Below the pieces are notes generated by a model. The model was not told where the DNA came from, searched no databases, and was given only the letters and a program-made list of their open reading frames with translations. Source: Linum tenue (taxonomy: Eukaryota > Streptophyta > Magnoliopsida > Malpighiales > Linaceae). Taken from it: a DNA stretch of 64,000 nucleotides. A program made the translations under genes and the position numbers. Positions 21,290-32,799 of the stretch are shown piece after piece. The stretch covers positions 48,752,066 through 48,816,065 of the forward strand of contig CAMGYJ010000006.1 of NCBI GenBank assembly GCA_946122785.1. Direction: 5' to 3'. Numbering within the stretch: the stretch's first letter is position 1; every line of letters starts with the position of its first letter.

Positions 21290-21990
21290 GACTAATTGCC
21301 AGCTCATTACAAAATTGCATATTTCCTATACTGAGCAGTCTGATTTCTTACCTTATTATCCGCTCGATTGCACTGCTGCTTCGTGGATGAGCTCTAAGAA
21401 CACTCGATCACACCTTTCCTTCCATATCCAACTGATCACCCAACACCATAAGCCTCCGAAGACTCTGCCTTGCGCATTGTTCTGCTTTTCCAATAAACAA
21501 GCAACTTCCAAATACTACTGCCATGACCTGAGATTAACCTGCATAATTCTGGAAACAAAAGGCTGCAGCACTGCAACCGAGAATGAACAAGCAAGGAACA
21601 TATGATCTCTAGTTTCACTATGCTGGTGATAGAGTACGCATACATCACTTTCAACTTTACCCCACTCAAGAAATTTATCTTTTGTATAGATTATGTCCAA
21701 GATCACCAGCCAAGTCAGAATTCTATATATAAGGATGCTGTATTTGCCCCAAAGAAGACGAAACCAGGGAACTGATTCTGTTTGTCCCCTAATAGAGTTT
21801 CACACTTGTTTGACAGAGTACTTATGCATCAGATTACCTTCCCACAGAACCTGCCCCTCTCTCTTAAGTGGTAAGTCTATGCTGAAACCAAGATCTTACC
21901 CTCATCAACTTTCTTCCATATCTAGGATCCCGTAGAAGTCAGCTTTAAAGGCCAGAAGTCTCTGTTTTTCAATCACAAGGTTATGCATAG
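21290..21990 (-). pseudogene. LINE ORF2 C-terminal fragment (zf-RVT), minus strand
   Basis: On the minus strand, frames near 21515-21780 read SVPWFRLLWGKYSILIYRIL followed by LDIIYTKDKFLEWGKVESDV and CVLYHQHSETRDHMFLACSF. This is the zinc-binding region of plant LINE reverse transcriptases (C-x2-C or degenerate, then H and C). Several stops and frame changes are present and neither the RT core nor a poly-A tail is seen. It faces away from the LINE that starts near 22160. Confidence 0.7.
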
Positions 21991-22084
21991 GAACTGCTCC
22001 CTGCGAGTATAAAATAGAGTTGTTGCACTTTTGGCAAGAGATGTATGTCTAGCAAATATGGGTCATCTTACCACCATTAGAGGT

Positions 22085-22160
22085 CAAATGCATGGTATGT
22101 CGCCGAGTAAGATACAGAGGCAGACAATGCATGGTATGTCGCCGAGTAAGATACAGAGGA
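22085..22160. repeat. tandem duplication before the LINE
   Basis: A block of about 31 bp beginning GCATGGTATGTCGCCGAGTA occurs twice (22091-22121 and 22130-22160) with an 8-bp spacer. It lies just upstream of the LINE ORF1. Confidence 0.7.
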
Positions 22161-22173
22161 TATCCATGAAGCA

Positions 22174-23411
22174 ATGAGGGAGGAGGATTTGGACGACGAA
22201 GTCCCGCAAGAGGATGATGCACGTTGCCCAACCATCCCTTTCAATGCCATGGAGAAAGCTCGTTATCATCGTAAATGGCGTTCTGCCCTAATTATCAAAG
22301 TGTTGGGACAGACATTCCCCTTTCCGGTGTTGTCAAAGAAACTTGAAACTCTGTGGGCGAAACATAGTGGCCACCAAATTTCGAGTATGTCGTTTGGATT
22401 TTATGTTTTCCGCTTCACAAGTCAAATGGACTACGAACAGGCCGCAGCTGGCGGTGTTTGGATGATATGGGGGCACTACCTCACCGTTAGGCCATGGCGG
22501 AAGGGTTTTGATCCCTCGTTTGCTGAAGCTGCTTCGACCATGGTATGGGCTTGCCTCCCAAATATTCCTCTGGAGTTTATTGATCGGGAAGCAGTTGAAA
22601 GAATTGCCCAAAGGATTGGGTAGAGATACATTCACACGAGAACGTACTCAATACGCTCGAGTTATCGTGTAAGTTGACCGGTCCTGAGGGTAAGAAATAC
22701 TACATCAAGAATGAGGGCTTGCATAATATTTGTACGGAGTGCGGGAACTATGGTCATGCGAAGGTTACGTGCCCTTCACTTTTTGTACCGACAGCTTCAC
22801 CGGCCCCTGAACACCCTCAGGACAAAGCTAGTCAGTCATCGACAATACAAACCCAAGAGCCTGTGTCTGGGGACTAGATGATCGCTAAGCCTAAGGGTAG
22901 GCATTCTAGCAAGCAGGTGCATTACACTAAAAGGAGTTCCAAACCATCGGTGGAAACTAATACAAGGGATGGTTCTAGATTTGACTTGTTGTCTACGGAT
23001 AACGAGGAGATGGAAATGGAGGTAGGAGAGGAGACCTTTCAGCCGGAGTCGAATAAGGAGGCAGCTTGTGTGACGAGCCCTGAATTACCACCATCGCCCA
23101 AGAAGGATGCGGCCTCACATGAACAGATTGCTACCCCAGTTGTGTCAACTAAAGGGTCGGACAAGATAATGAGCAGTAACCCCTCTCCTCTTCTAGATGG
23201 CCTCGTCACTGTACCCATCTTTACGGCCACGCAACCCGCATCAGTTCAACGCAGTCGTCAACTGGGAAAAAGACTGTTGCATAAGCCTAGGCAAAGGGCA
23301 AGAGTAACACTGCCGTCAAGCTCCCCACCTGTTGCGGGTAAAGGAGCAAAGTCAGTACAGAACCAACAGCCTGTTTCTTCGGCCTTCAATCACCTGCAAA
23401 AACAGGGATGA
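22174..23411 (+). pseudogene. LINE ORF1: DUF4283 plus CCHC zinc knuckle
   Basis: The RNA-binding ORF1 protein of plant L1 elements. A DUF4283 domain reads at 22250-22560 (SALIIKVLGQTFPFPVLSKK, GGVWMIWGHYLTVRPW). A frame change near 22623 leads to the frame from 22674 with the knuckle CTECGNYGHAKVTC. A TAG at 22875 sits where WM(I/L) is conserved (GD-stop-MIAKPKGR), so it probably arose from TGG. The low-complexity Ser/Pro/Glu-rich tail ends at 23411, about 130 bp before ORF2. Confidence 0.75.
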
Positions 23412-23541
23412 GGCAGCTTACTACCTCTTTGGAGGGGAGTGTTCCACCGGAGAAGTGGAAGGAGATTCCTCCCCCGCCTACATGATTTTGCGTTTGACCG
23501 CGCTTGTGGGGGAAGTCTTTTTCTTTTATCCTTTTCCAATT

Positions 23542-26500
23542 ATGTTAGATATCTTGTCTTGGAACTGCCAAGGAGCAGGAAATGATCAATTTGTCACTTT
23601 CTTGTTGAATTTTTGTGGGTTGTCTAAACCCGATTTAGTATTTATTTTGGAACCAAAAATCAGTGGCAATGTCGCTGATCGTGTTGTTACTCGCACAGGT
23701 ATTGATGGTCATCTGAAGGTGGATTCTGTAGGGTTCTCCGGTGGCATCTGGGTTCTTTGGCGTAAGAACAATATTACAGCAACGTCGATTTATGAATGGG
23801 AGCAGATGATTCACATGAAGTGTTCAAAGAATAGTAATCCTGGATTGGAGGTCTTGGTTTCGGCGGTGTATGGTAGCCCGGATGCCTTTTGTCGGGAAGA
23901 CTTGTGGAGGGAGATTCGTCGGATCTCGAGTGGGGTTTCAACTCCCTGGATCCTGGCGGGTGATTTCAACAGTATTCTCGGCCTGTCTGACCGAATGGGA
24001 GGTGCAGGATATCAAGAGGCACGTACCCGGTCATTTAGGAAATGCGTTACCGACTGCGGTTTGATGGAAATTGGTTTCACAGGTCCTTGTTTCACTTGGC
24101 GATGAGGTAACTTATATCAGCGAGACCGTGCCCTAAGCAATAAAGCCTGGTTCACTAAGTTCCAAACTTCATCCACTTGTCACTTGGAGCGGCTTGGTTC
24201 TGATCACCGACCAATTTGGTTAAAATGCTCTCAGAAAGATAATTGCAATGGCGATCGACCTTTCAGATTTCTGGCGGCCTGGATGGGACATGATAATTTC
24301 CAGGAAGTGCTTGATAAGTCCTGGTGAGACACAGGATTCTTCCCAGTGGAACTGGGTCAGCTCTCCTCCGTTTGCAAGAATGGAACAAAGAGACGTTTGG
24401 TCACAATTTACATAGAAAACGGAAGCTTTGCAGGAAGCTGATGCAGCTCGAAATGCGGAACGAGGACCGGCCCACCCGAGCTTTGTTATGCGAGGAGGAA
24501 GAGACCCGAAAGCAAATTGAAGCGACGCTTTGGCAACTTTGAAACGTAGGAGATTCAACAAAGTTCTTGGGCTGCGTACAACGGAAGGAACCTGGGTATT
24601 CGATGAGTTGGAACTCCAGAAGATGGCATGTGACTATTTTTGTCTCCTTTTCACAGTAGGTCCTGACGCGATGACTCACCTGCCGGCCGACTTTATGAAA
24701 ATCTGTGGTCAAGATGGAGACAGACTGGTTAGGCCGATCACCCAGGAGGAGGTTTGGCAGGCTCTCAAAAGCATGGGGGTTTCAAAGCTCCGGGGAAGGA
24801 TGGCATTCCACCTGTCTTTTTTCAAAAATGCTGGAACAAGGTAGCTCCCTCTTTTGTTCAGTTTGTTACAAGTTGCCTGGATGATCCGACTCGTATCTCT
24901 TTGGTGAACTCTACTCTTCTTTGCCTAATCCCAAAGAAAGAGAGTCCGAAACTTATCACTCAATCCTGGCTCATTGGATTGTGAAATGTAGTCTATAAGA
25001 CTTTTGCTAAGGTCCTGGTAAACCGTATCAAACCCTTTATGCGGGATCTTATTCATCCGAATCAAACAAGCTTCGTTCTGGGTAGACACATCACGGATAA
25101 CATCATCATTCTTTAGGAAGTTATTCATTCTATGGGTCTCAATAAAGGGAGGAAGGGTCAGATGGTGTTGAAGATCGATTTAGCCAAGGCCTATGATCGC
25201 CTAAGTTGGAGTTTTTTGAGAAAGACAATGGTAGAAGTGGGTTTGCCTGTGAAGTTAATTGAGGGATGCAGTGTGTTACTTCGACGAGGATGCAAGTTTT
25301 ATGGAATGGGAACCTGACGGAAGAATTTGCCCCGTCTCGGGGCCTACGACAGCACTGCCCGCTATCATCCTATTTATTTACTTTATGCATGGAGCACTGA
25401 GTAATACCATCGAACGCAGGTCGCGAGGAAGAAGTGGAAGCCGATACGGACATCTCCAGGTGGCCTTGATCTCTCTTATCTGTTTTTTGTTGATGACCTT
25501 ATCCTTTTTGCAGAAGCAACGGAGACGCAAGGATCTGTTGTACCGGAGTGTTTGGATCAATTTTTTCTTGCTTCGGGTCACCATGTCAGCAAAGATAAAT
25601 CGGTCATCTTCTTCTCCCAGAATACCCCAAGGCAGATTGGCGCCACGATTGCTAGTGGCTTGAGGATGCCGATGACTCAGGATCTGGGTCGTTACCTGGG
25701 GGTTCCTGTGTTGCATGGCCGGGTAAACAAGATGACGTACAGATATATTCTTGACCGTCTAGAGAAGAAGCTGTTTGGGTGGAAAGCTAAAAACCTTAGC
25801 CTTGCGGGGCGGGTAACTTTGGCTGTCTCAGTGTTGAATGTCCTTCCAGCTTATGCTATGCAGAATACCCTGCTCCCCTAATCCATATGCAATTCCATTG
25901 ACCGGAAAATTCCGGAAGGTGTGCGTAAGGTGCATCTAGTCCATTGGGAGGCGGTTTGTTGTCCGAAAAAGGAGGGAGGACTGGGCCTCCGCAATGCTCA
26001 TGAGTTGAATCTTGCATTGCTCTCCAATGTAGCTTGGTCTTTTGTTAAAAATTCAGATGAATTGTGGGTCCGTGTGTTGCGGGCAAGTATTTCAGGAAAG
26101 TGAATGGCATTCTTGTGGCCATGTCATCGATAAGAAACTCGAACCTGTGGCGAGGAGTGAAGAAGGCATGGCCGATCATGTCGACAGACATGCGCATGAA
26201 CATCAGAGACGGACAAACCACTTCCTTCTGGACTGACAGGTGGATCGATAGCGGCGACCTCCTACTCGACCTCGCAGAGGAGGATGGGCTAACAGTGGAT
26301 CCTTCCCACCTGTCGTAGCCTTTGTGGATCAAAATGGTGAGTGAGATCTACCTAACCTCGGTTACATTCTTTGCTACATGAAGAAGCTGTTTTGCAAATA
26401 CTGGGGATCCAGCCGCCACAACCTCATGCAGGAGAGGATAGTATGACCTGGAGGCCAGAGCAGGACGGTCGTTTCCGAGTAAGGTTGTCCTACGACATAG

Positions 26501-27535
26501 CCAAGGGAGAGGTGGACATGTGGTGGACTTTCGATTGGCGTACGATATGGAGGTGGAGCGGCCGGGCCCGTGTCAACCACTTTCTCTGGCTAGCTATTCG
26601 GAACAAACTTCTCACCAACCAGGAGCGGACGAGACATCATATTGCGGATTCTCCTATGTGTGGCTACTGCAAGCAACATCCTGAAACAGTCTTGCATGTG
26701 TTGCGGGATTGTTCTTTTTCCAGGTTAACTTGGTTGCATCTCACTCAGCTTTCTGATCAACACAACTTTTTGATAGTCATTTTCGGGATTGGATTCTTCG
26801 GAACATGGCTCGAGAGCATACTGGCCTTGATTTTGGCCTCATCTGTTGGTCCCTTCGGAGGACCAGGAACGATAGGGTCTTTTCAGGCAAGGTCGTCACC
26901 ACTGAAGCTTTTCTACAGCGTATCCTGGCTTGGATAACTGTCGTGAGGCATGCCATGGATAAAGACAGGTTTGTTCATATGTCGAGTCTGCCCATTAGAA
27001 CGGAGGTTGAGATCTCGTGAAAGCCGCCACCTCCCGAGTGGGTTACTCTCAATTCAAACGGTTATGTCCTTCATGATTCAGGCCATGCATAATCAGGTGG
27101 CCTGATAAGAGATCATACTGCATGCTGCGTTGCGGCATTCGCTAGTAACCTGGGGATTTGTTCTATAACCCGAGCAGAATTGAGAGGAGCTGTAGAAGGG
27201 TTTCAGTTGGCCTTCGATCGAGGCTATCATCGGGTCCATGTCGAGCTGGATTCTAAGTGCGCCGTTCAGCTTCTTCACAGCCCGAACAGAGATCATATCA
27301 TGTTGCTATTATATATATTGATCGATTCGAGAAGTTATTTTCTCGAAACTGGGAAGTCTCGTGTTACCATATTTATAGAGAGGGCAACAAGGGTGCCGAC
27401 TATCTTGCTAGTAGAGGGCATTGCCTCCCGTTGGGTTTTCACCTTGTTCATGTTTCTGACCCTAGTTTATACCACTTTCTCATGTATGACTGTCAAGGCC
27501 TTTCCGAACTTCATAGTGTTATGAATGAAAGCTGA
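23542..27535 (+). pseudogene. LINE ORF2: endonuclease, RT, zf-RVT, RNase H
   Basis: Encodes target-primed reverse transcription. The ATG at 23542 begins MLDILSWNCQGAGN, the usual AP-endonuclease start; WILAGDFNSIL and the GPCFTW motif follow, then a TGA at 24103. RT segments: KAPGKDGIPPVFFQKCW (24790), NRIKPFMRDLIHPNQTSFV (25020), LKIDLAKAYDRLSW (25170) and the active-site box FFVDDLILFAEA (25480-25515). The zinc-binding domain HFLWLAIRNKLL...CGYCKQHPETVLHVLRDC is at 26575-26715. An RNase H-like tail (RAELRGAVEGFQLAF, ELDSKCAVQLL, REGNKGADYLAS) ends at 27535. At least four stops and several frame changes are present. Confidence 0.8.
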
Positions 27536-27658
27536 GATGTGTCGCATCCATTTATAAAAATAAATTAATGCGCTCGAAATGACTTTGAAATGCAATTTGA
27601 ATATGGGTCTGTAACATCTTTAACTAAGCCATTGCCAAACTATCTGTTATTTATTTAT

Positions 27659-28138
27659 GGGTTAATATTTTCGTATAGCCTGAACTTCGACCAAAATAAA
27701 CATCCTGGCCAATCTTTTCGATATATAACATCCTGGCCCGAACTATACACCAAAATAAACAATTTGGCCAAACCCGATATTTGACCGTTAACTTGGACGG
27801 TCAAACGCGTTGACTAACGGTCAACGCGCCACGTCACTGCCAAGTCAGAAGATCTTATAAATATTTTTTTTTTCGTTTTTCATTTTTGGTTTAACTAAGG
27901 TATTAGATGATTTTTTTTTAAATTTATAATAATTTAAAATATTTTATGCTGACTTGGCAGTGACATGGCGTGTTGACTAACGGTCAACGCGTTTGACCGT
28001 CCAAGTTAACGGTCAAAAGTCGGATCTGGCCAAATTGTTTATTTTGGTGTATAGTTCGGGTCAGGATGTTATAGATCGAAAAGATTGGCCAGGATGTTTA
28101 TTTTGGTCAAAGTTCAGCCCATACGAGAATATTAACCC
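27659..28138. mobile_element. MULE-type inverted-repeat MITE (480 bp)
   Basis: Arms of about 190 bp (27659-27850 and 27950-28138) are reverse complements, ends GGGTTAATATT...AATATTAACCC. Contains GACCGTTAACTTGGACGGTC-like words near the loop. Flanked by identical TTTATTTAT 9-mers (27650-27658 and 28139-28147), consistent with a MULE target duplication, although the 9-mer is low complexity. It lies about 300 bp past the phytocyanin stop codon. Confidence 0.8.
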
Positions 28139-28442
28139 TTTATTTATTTATTTCTCAAGTTAACAGTTTCGTTCTTTGCTTATTCTTTTTCTTTAGGCAA
28201 GCTTATACGTGTTTATCTTTTTCTACAAACCACAGTAGTACGTACGAACCCTAATGGGTAGTCGCACCATCTGTTATTAGCTGCTTATTTTGAGCCTAAT
28301 GCCAACTTATTTTGCTATTCTCTCTTCTATTTCATCCTGCTGTCCCACGCGTGTGATAATTTGGGTTGAAAGAGACCCCATAAGCAAATTTCAAGCATTC
28401 CTTGAACAACGTCAGAAGTACTCGTAGCTAAGAGTACTCTCT

Positions 28443-29777
28443 TCAGTGGTGGTGCTTTGATGGCTTCACATTGATAGCAAGCTTTTGGCCACCAGTGGCA
28501 CAGTGATCGGCCATGCCACAAATGTACCATTTTTTCCCAGGAGACGTCAGCTTGACGATGTCGTATCCAGAGGTTAGTGCGTGCTTCGCCGACGACGGGA
28601 TTGTACAGTTTTGGTATTGATGTTTCGTCACTTTGAAAACGTTGTGTACAGTCTCACTGTACAGGAAAACTGCACAATCAATCATCAGAAAAACCGATGT
28701 GTCAGAAATTGGTATTTACATAGAAATTATATATATAGTGATGTGTATCGTAACCCAGTCATATTTTGGTGTATGTCGTACACCAGACAATCTCCATCGT
28801 TCGCGTCCATGTCAAGGATCAGTATAAATGCGGTAATTTATTTTATAATCCCACATAAAACGGAACCCGCATATTTACTTATCGTTGAGATGGATGAGTA
28901 CAATAAAAAATTGCTGGTATACGACATACACTAGGTTTCGCCTGTTGTACGAGAGAACCAAACATATATAATTGTCATGCTCATGGAGTATACAATATTC
29001 AGGTACCCTTAGTGAGATTCTTCTGTTTAGAGTATAAATTAAACTGACTTTGGGTTGTAATGCTATAGCCTAACCTCTAAAACATACATCTCAGGCCTCG
29101 ATTCTCTAAACTAAAATCCAAAAATAAATTTTATAGAAAACAATAATTGATTGTTAAAATTGGTTAGAGCTCATAAAATTAAGGATAAACATTAATTATT
29201 AGCCAACTTTCCCGCATTCCTTTTTATTAGCAAAACTATTGAATTACTAATAGTTAGCAATATAATAGGAATATGACCCGGCAACATAACAATAACTTAA
29301 AAGAGACACATGTATGTCAACAATCCAAAACTTTAATATTTTAACTAAGAAAAAAGTTACAAAATTATGTATGGTATCATCAAAATGGATAATATTTTGA
29401 TGTATTGCAAAATATTTGATTAATTATTAGTAATTTAATAGGTTTAACTAATAAAAAAGAAGGCGAAAAAAAAATTTGACTAATAATTAGTGTTTACCAT
29501 AAAATTAATCAAACGATCAGATAACTTGGAGTAATAAATGTTTGTGCCCACTTCAAATAATGAATGAATGAATTAGTAATTAATCACCAAGCTTATCCCC
29601 GACGTGAAATGTCTTGCCCTTTGCCCAAGTTACGTAATCGACGCCTTGGTCCCAGCCTCTGCTATCGCCCACCATGAACTTGGTGGCGAGAATCGTCGAT
29701 GGAGTGATCGAAACAGCCGCCAAAACGACCCAAGCCAACAAAACCTGGGGAGACACGGATCGGGGCTTACGGGCCAT
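28443..29777 (-). CDS. phytocyanin (stellacyanin-like blue copper protein)
   Basis: A secreted type-1 copper protein likely involved in electron transfer or redox signalling at the cell wall. Exon 1 is 29777-29588, exon 2 28669-28443; the 918-bp intron has GT/AG borders and splits the codon after DKL, the classic phytocyanin intron site. About 138 residues: signal peptide at 1-31 (hydrophobic LLAWVVLAAVSI), then KFMVGDSRGWDQGVDYVTWA. Copper ligands: His in TVHNV, Cys in YICG, His in ADHC and Gln in GGQKL; Gln rather than Met points to the stellacyanin type. Cys in YQNC and the Cys of ADHC can form the conserved disulfide. The protein stops after INVKPSKHHH with no Pro-rich or GPI-anchor tail, so it should be soluble. 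Subfamily is less certain than family. Confidence 0.85.
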
Positions 29778-29869
29778 TGCCAGAGATTTTCCTGTGCTTT
29801 GATTTTTCTCGGATGAATTACAATGCTTTTTTGTTTGTTTTTGTTTTGATTAATCTGACGGGGAGAAGG

Positions 29870-29881
29870 TGTATTTAAATA
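29870..29881 (-). promoter_or_regulatory. TATA box of phytocyanin gene
   Basis: TATTTAAATAC on the minus strand, about 95 bp upstream of the ATG at 29777, a normal spacing for a short plant 5' UTR. It is a single candidate and was not tested. Confidence 0.55.
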
Positions 29882-30169
29882 GATAGAGCTTTATTGGGAC
29901 CAATTAATTATAGGAGCGGTGCCGGGGTTTCACGAGAGATTCATTACGGTCCATTGACGTACAACAGCTATACCAGTCGGACGTCGATTTCATTGCCTGC
30001 CAACTCGGCGAGGTGTATATTTATTTAATTGGGGGACGCTTACGATGCTAGAAATGAGAAAATAGTTTTGTTTTGTATTTTTTGAACGAAAATGTTGCTG
30101 TGACTTGACAGGAAATGGTGGTTTATACACGTTTGTTTTACTATGCGTGGTTTGTAGAGCACTTCTACT

Positions 30170-30402
30170 ATATAGTATTGGTGTTTTAATGTACAACTTG
30201 AAGTTGTACCATAAGTATAAGTTTAGGTTGTACCATAAAGAAATTTGTATAATTATGTTATGGTACAACTTTACAACTTGAAGTTGTACCATCACATAAG
30301 GTACAAGTTTAATTTGTACCATAAAAGAATTTGTACAAAAAGTATAGATACAATATGAAGTTGTACCATAAAGGCAAAAACCTATAGCACCAATGTTATA
30401 TA
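30170..30402. mobile_element. MITE-like repeat rich in AAGTTGTACCATAA
   Basis: The ends TATATAGTATTGGTG and CACCAATGTTATATA are imperfect inverted repeats. The interior carries at least five copies of the word GTTGTACCATA in direct or near-direct order, spaced 30-60 bp. It is non-coding; the ORF at 29990-30421 reads through it and is not believed. Confidence 0.5.
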
Positions 30403-31259
30403 TCACTGTAAAATTCCTCACGGTTTGTAATCTTTTCTATAATATGTATCTCCTTAAACATAGAGAAACTATTATTTTGTGCGCGTGTACGTAGATAACA
30501 CATCTCATATTAGTGAATCACGTAAATTTATTTATTGTTTACTTTTTTATATTGCCGATTTTTCGATACGTTCTAACAAAAAATATTCTCCATGTAGTAT
30601 TATTATATATAAAGCTAAAACATAATTACTGTTACCTAATAATTCTACTACCATGCCTTACTGGAACCTTGCTGCTTGCCGACCCACGGGCGTGTGACAC
30701 CTATTTTTCTCACCGATCAAGATTGACTCGCAGGTGGACAGCCTTAAAGGCTTAAAAGATTTTTCGGTTTCCTTAGTCAAGAGAGGGAGAGGTAAGGACG
30801 AACAAAAGGAAGATAGTGGTTTAATGAAATCTCTGCAATTAAATTTTATCATTGCATGTTATCCACTACTTAAGATCCACTTATCTCTGCAAAACGGTTT
30901 TCATTTCCTAAGCGTTTCTGTTTTGAACACTGTATTAGAAATCCTAACGTACCGATCGACATACTAGATATCATATTTTAAATGGTAAATAATTTTCGCT
31001 GTGTGAAACGATGGAATTAAAATTTTATTAAAAAATATCCTATCACTAGCTTTCTTGGTATAACTTTATATATGTTTTCATATTATTTAAGTAATGCTAT
31101 ATATCTAATCTAAAGGAACCAGTAAAAAGAAATCCCTAACAAACTTCCTACCCAGTATATTGATATTTTTATGCTGTAGACTGTAGGCGCTACTTCTAAA
31201 TCTTAAATATTAAAGTTAACTTAATTATAATCAATAATTCTAATTTGACCCAATATATA
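30403..31259. other. AT-rich intergenic, no gene seen
   Basis: Short ORFs only (for example 30513-30755), without recognisable motifs. Nothing structural seen. Confidence 0.5.
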
Positions 31260-31740
31260 GGTGCTTTACGAACCAAGATATTCGCGAACGGCTCGGTGTC
31301 GTACTCGATAAAAACGCGTTCGATTCAATAAAAGCTCGATTCGTTTATCAACGAGCCGATGTTGAGCTCAACCTTGTTCCGCTCGTGAGCCTCGTGAACT
31401 AGCTCGATTGGGTGGCTTGTTTAGTTAGTTTCATGAACTATCTCATTTTGAGTCCATGAGATGTCTCAACATTGTTACTAACGAGCCAACTTGATTACAG
31501 TTTATGAGAAATTTTATCTATATCTTATGAGTTAGTTTGTTAATGATATAAATCTTAGAGTTGAGCTCGATCCAAAATTTTGATCTTAATGATGAGCCAA
31601 AATTCAATAAATGAGTTGACTCGTGTTCGGCTCGACTCAACTCGTTCATAAACAAGCCGAGCTCGAGTTCGGCTCGTTTATAAATGAACCAAACCTAAAC
31701 AAAGTAAATCTCGATTCGGCCCTGCTCATTAACAGCCCTA
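31260..31740. repeat. GGCTCG/CGAGCC-rich dispersed-type repeat
   Basis: Dense in AGCTCG, GGCTCG and CGAGCC words in both orientations (such as CGAGCTCGAGTTCGGCTCGT near 31665), a composition seen in many plant dispersed repeats. Its class is unknown. An (ATT)n microsatellite follows at 31782-31804. Confidence 0.4.
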
Positions 31741-32050
31741 GTTGCGTATATTCATATTATCCTCAACGTTTTCATCATTATTGTTATTATTATTATTATT
31801 ATTAGTCATTAATTCTAATGCTATAGTTATTGGGTTTAATCATAGCCACAGCATGGGAATGGATTGTTTGAATAGCGTGGTTTATGCCGCTGGGTTAGGT
31901 TAGCGGCCAAGTAAAACATGGCTGTGGGTTTGTGTTGTTGCGTTGGGTTCACGGTTTTTTCTTTTATGTACACATGTGTTTATTTTATAATTTTGGCCTT
32001 ATTATGAGTAGTAGCAATGTAGAATACCATTTGTTAAAGACGGATATTGA

Positions 32051-32200
32051 AATAAGAGCATACCATATGGTATACCACCCTGTTGTACACAATGTTGAAA
32101 GTCGTAAATGACACTTCTACTATCATGTATTCCATTATCCTACAGTTTGGTATGTTCATACCACCATTGTACGTTGTATACCATATGGTATGCTCTTATT
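32051..32200. mobile_element. MITE, CATACCATATGGTATG family, copy 2
   Basis: Clean inverted termini AATAAGAGCATACCATATGG and CCATATGGTATGCTCTTATT. Core shared with 20590-20757. Short and non-coding. Confidence 0.8.
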
Positions 32201-32204
32201 TTGT

Positions 32205-32545
32205 GTGGTATTTTTTGTTCGTGTAATTTGTTCACCCATAAATTTGTAGATTCAATAGATCATGATGAACTACTTCCTTCTATGCAAAAATTTGCAAAAA
32301 CGACTTAAAAACAAAGAAGATACCATATGGTATGCAATTAGTAATGAGAGGTAAGAATTTTTTTCTCAAAAATATTGACAATGGATTTCATTTTGTAGAA
32401 CATAACGAACTCGTTCCATCTTTGCAAAAGAAAAAAAGAAATCATGGTTAAAACGAAGAAGATATGAATCGATTAATAAAAATAAGAAAAATGATAATGT
32501 ATTTAATTCTTTACTATTACATCTGGATTTTCTGAATTAAGAATT
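32205..32545. repeat. old repeat, inverted relative to 19800-20575
   Basis: The reverse complement of this segment can be followed through 20575-20510 and then 20045-19800, skipping the MITE at 20055-20500. Shared words include AACGACTTAAAAACAAA, ATTTCATTTTGTAGA and ATCTGGATTTTCTGA. It therefore shows the pre-insertion state of the other copy. No coding capacity. Confidence 0.75.
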
Positions 32546-32799
32546 CAAATTTAGTTAATGATAATTCCGGAGCCTAAAATTATACGTTACCCCTAAATTC
32601 ACCGAAATACGGCAAAATTCTCTCCCTCTCTATATATTGTGATCAGAGGTGGCATTGAGTAATGCATGGGCATATTGATATTCCATTTAGTGTCAGATAG
32701 TGTATCCTATTGTCTATGTAGACAAGCAAAGTAGTAACTTACACATTCGGTATTCCTACTTCTCCTCCTATCTGCTCTGTCATTATGCCTTCCTTCTCC

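Larger units (their letters stand above)
22160..27540 (+). mobile_element. near full-length, decayed L1-type LINE
   Basis: Holds ORF1, endonuclease, reverse transcriptase, zinc-binding domain and a C-terminal RNase H in the expected order on the plus strand, 5.4 kb in all. Multiple stops and frameshifts show that it is inactive. No clear poly-A tail or target duplication was found. Confidence 0.8.

Noticed and set aside
29990..30421. 143-codon minus-strand ORF
   Set aside because: Very AT-rich composition and repeated GTTGTACCATA words of a MITE explain it; no motif.
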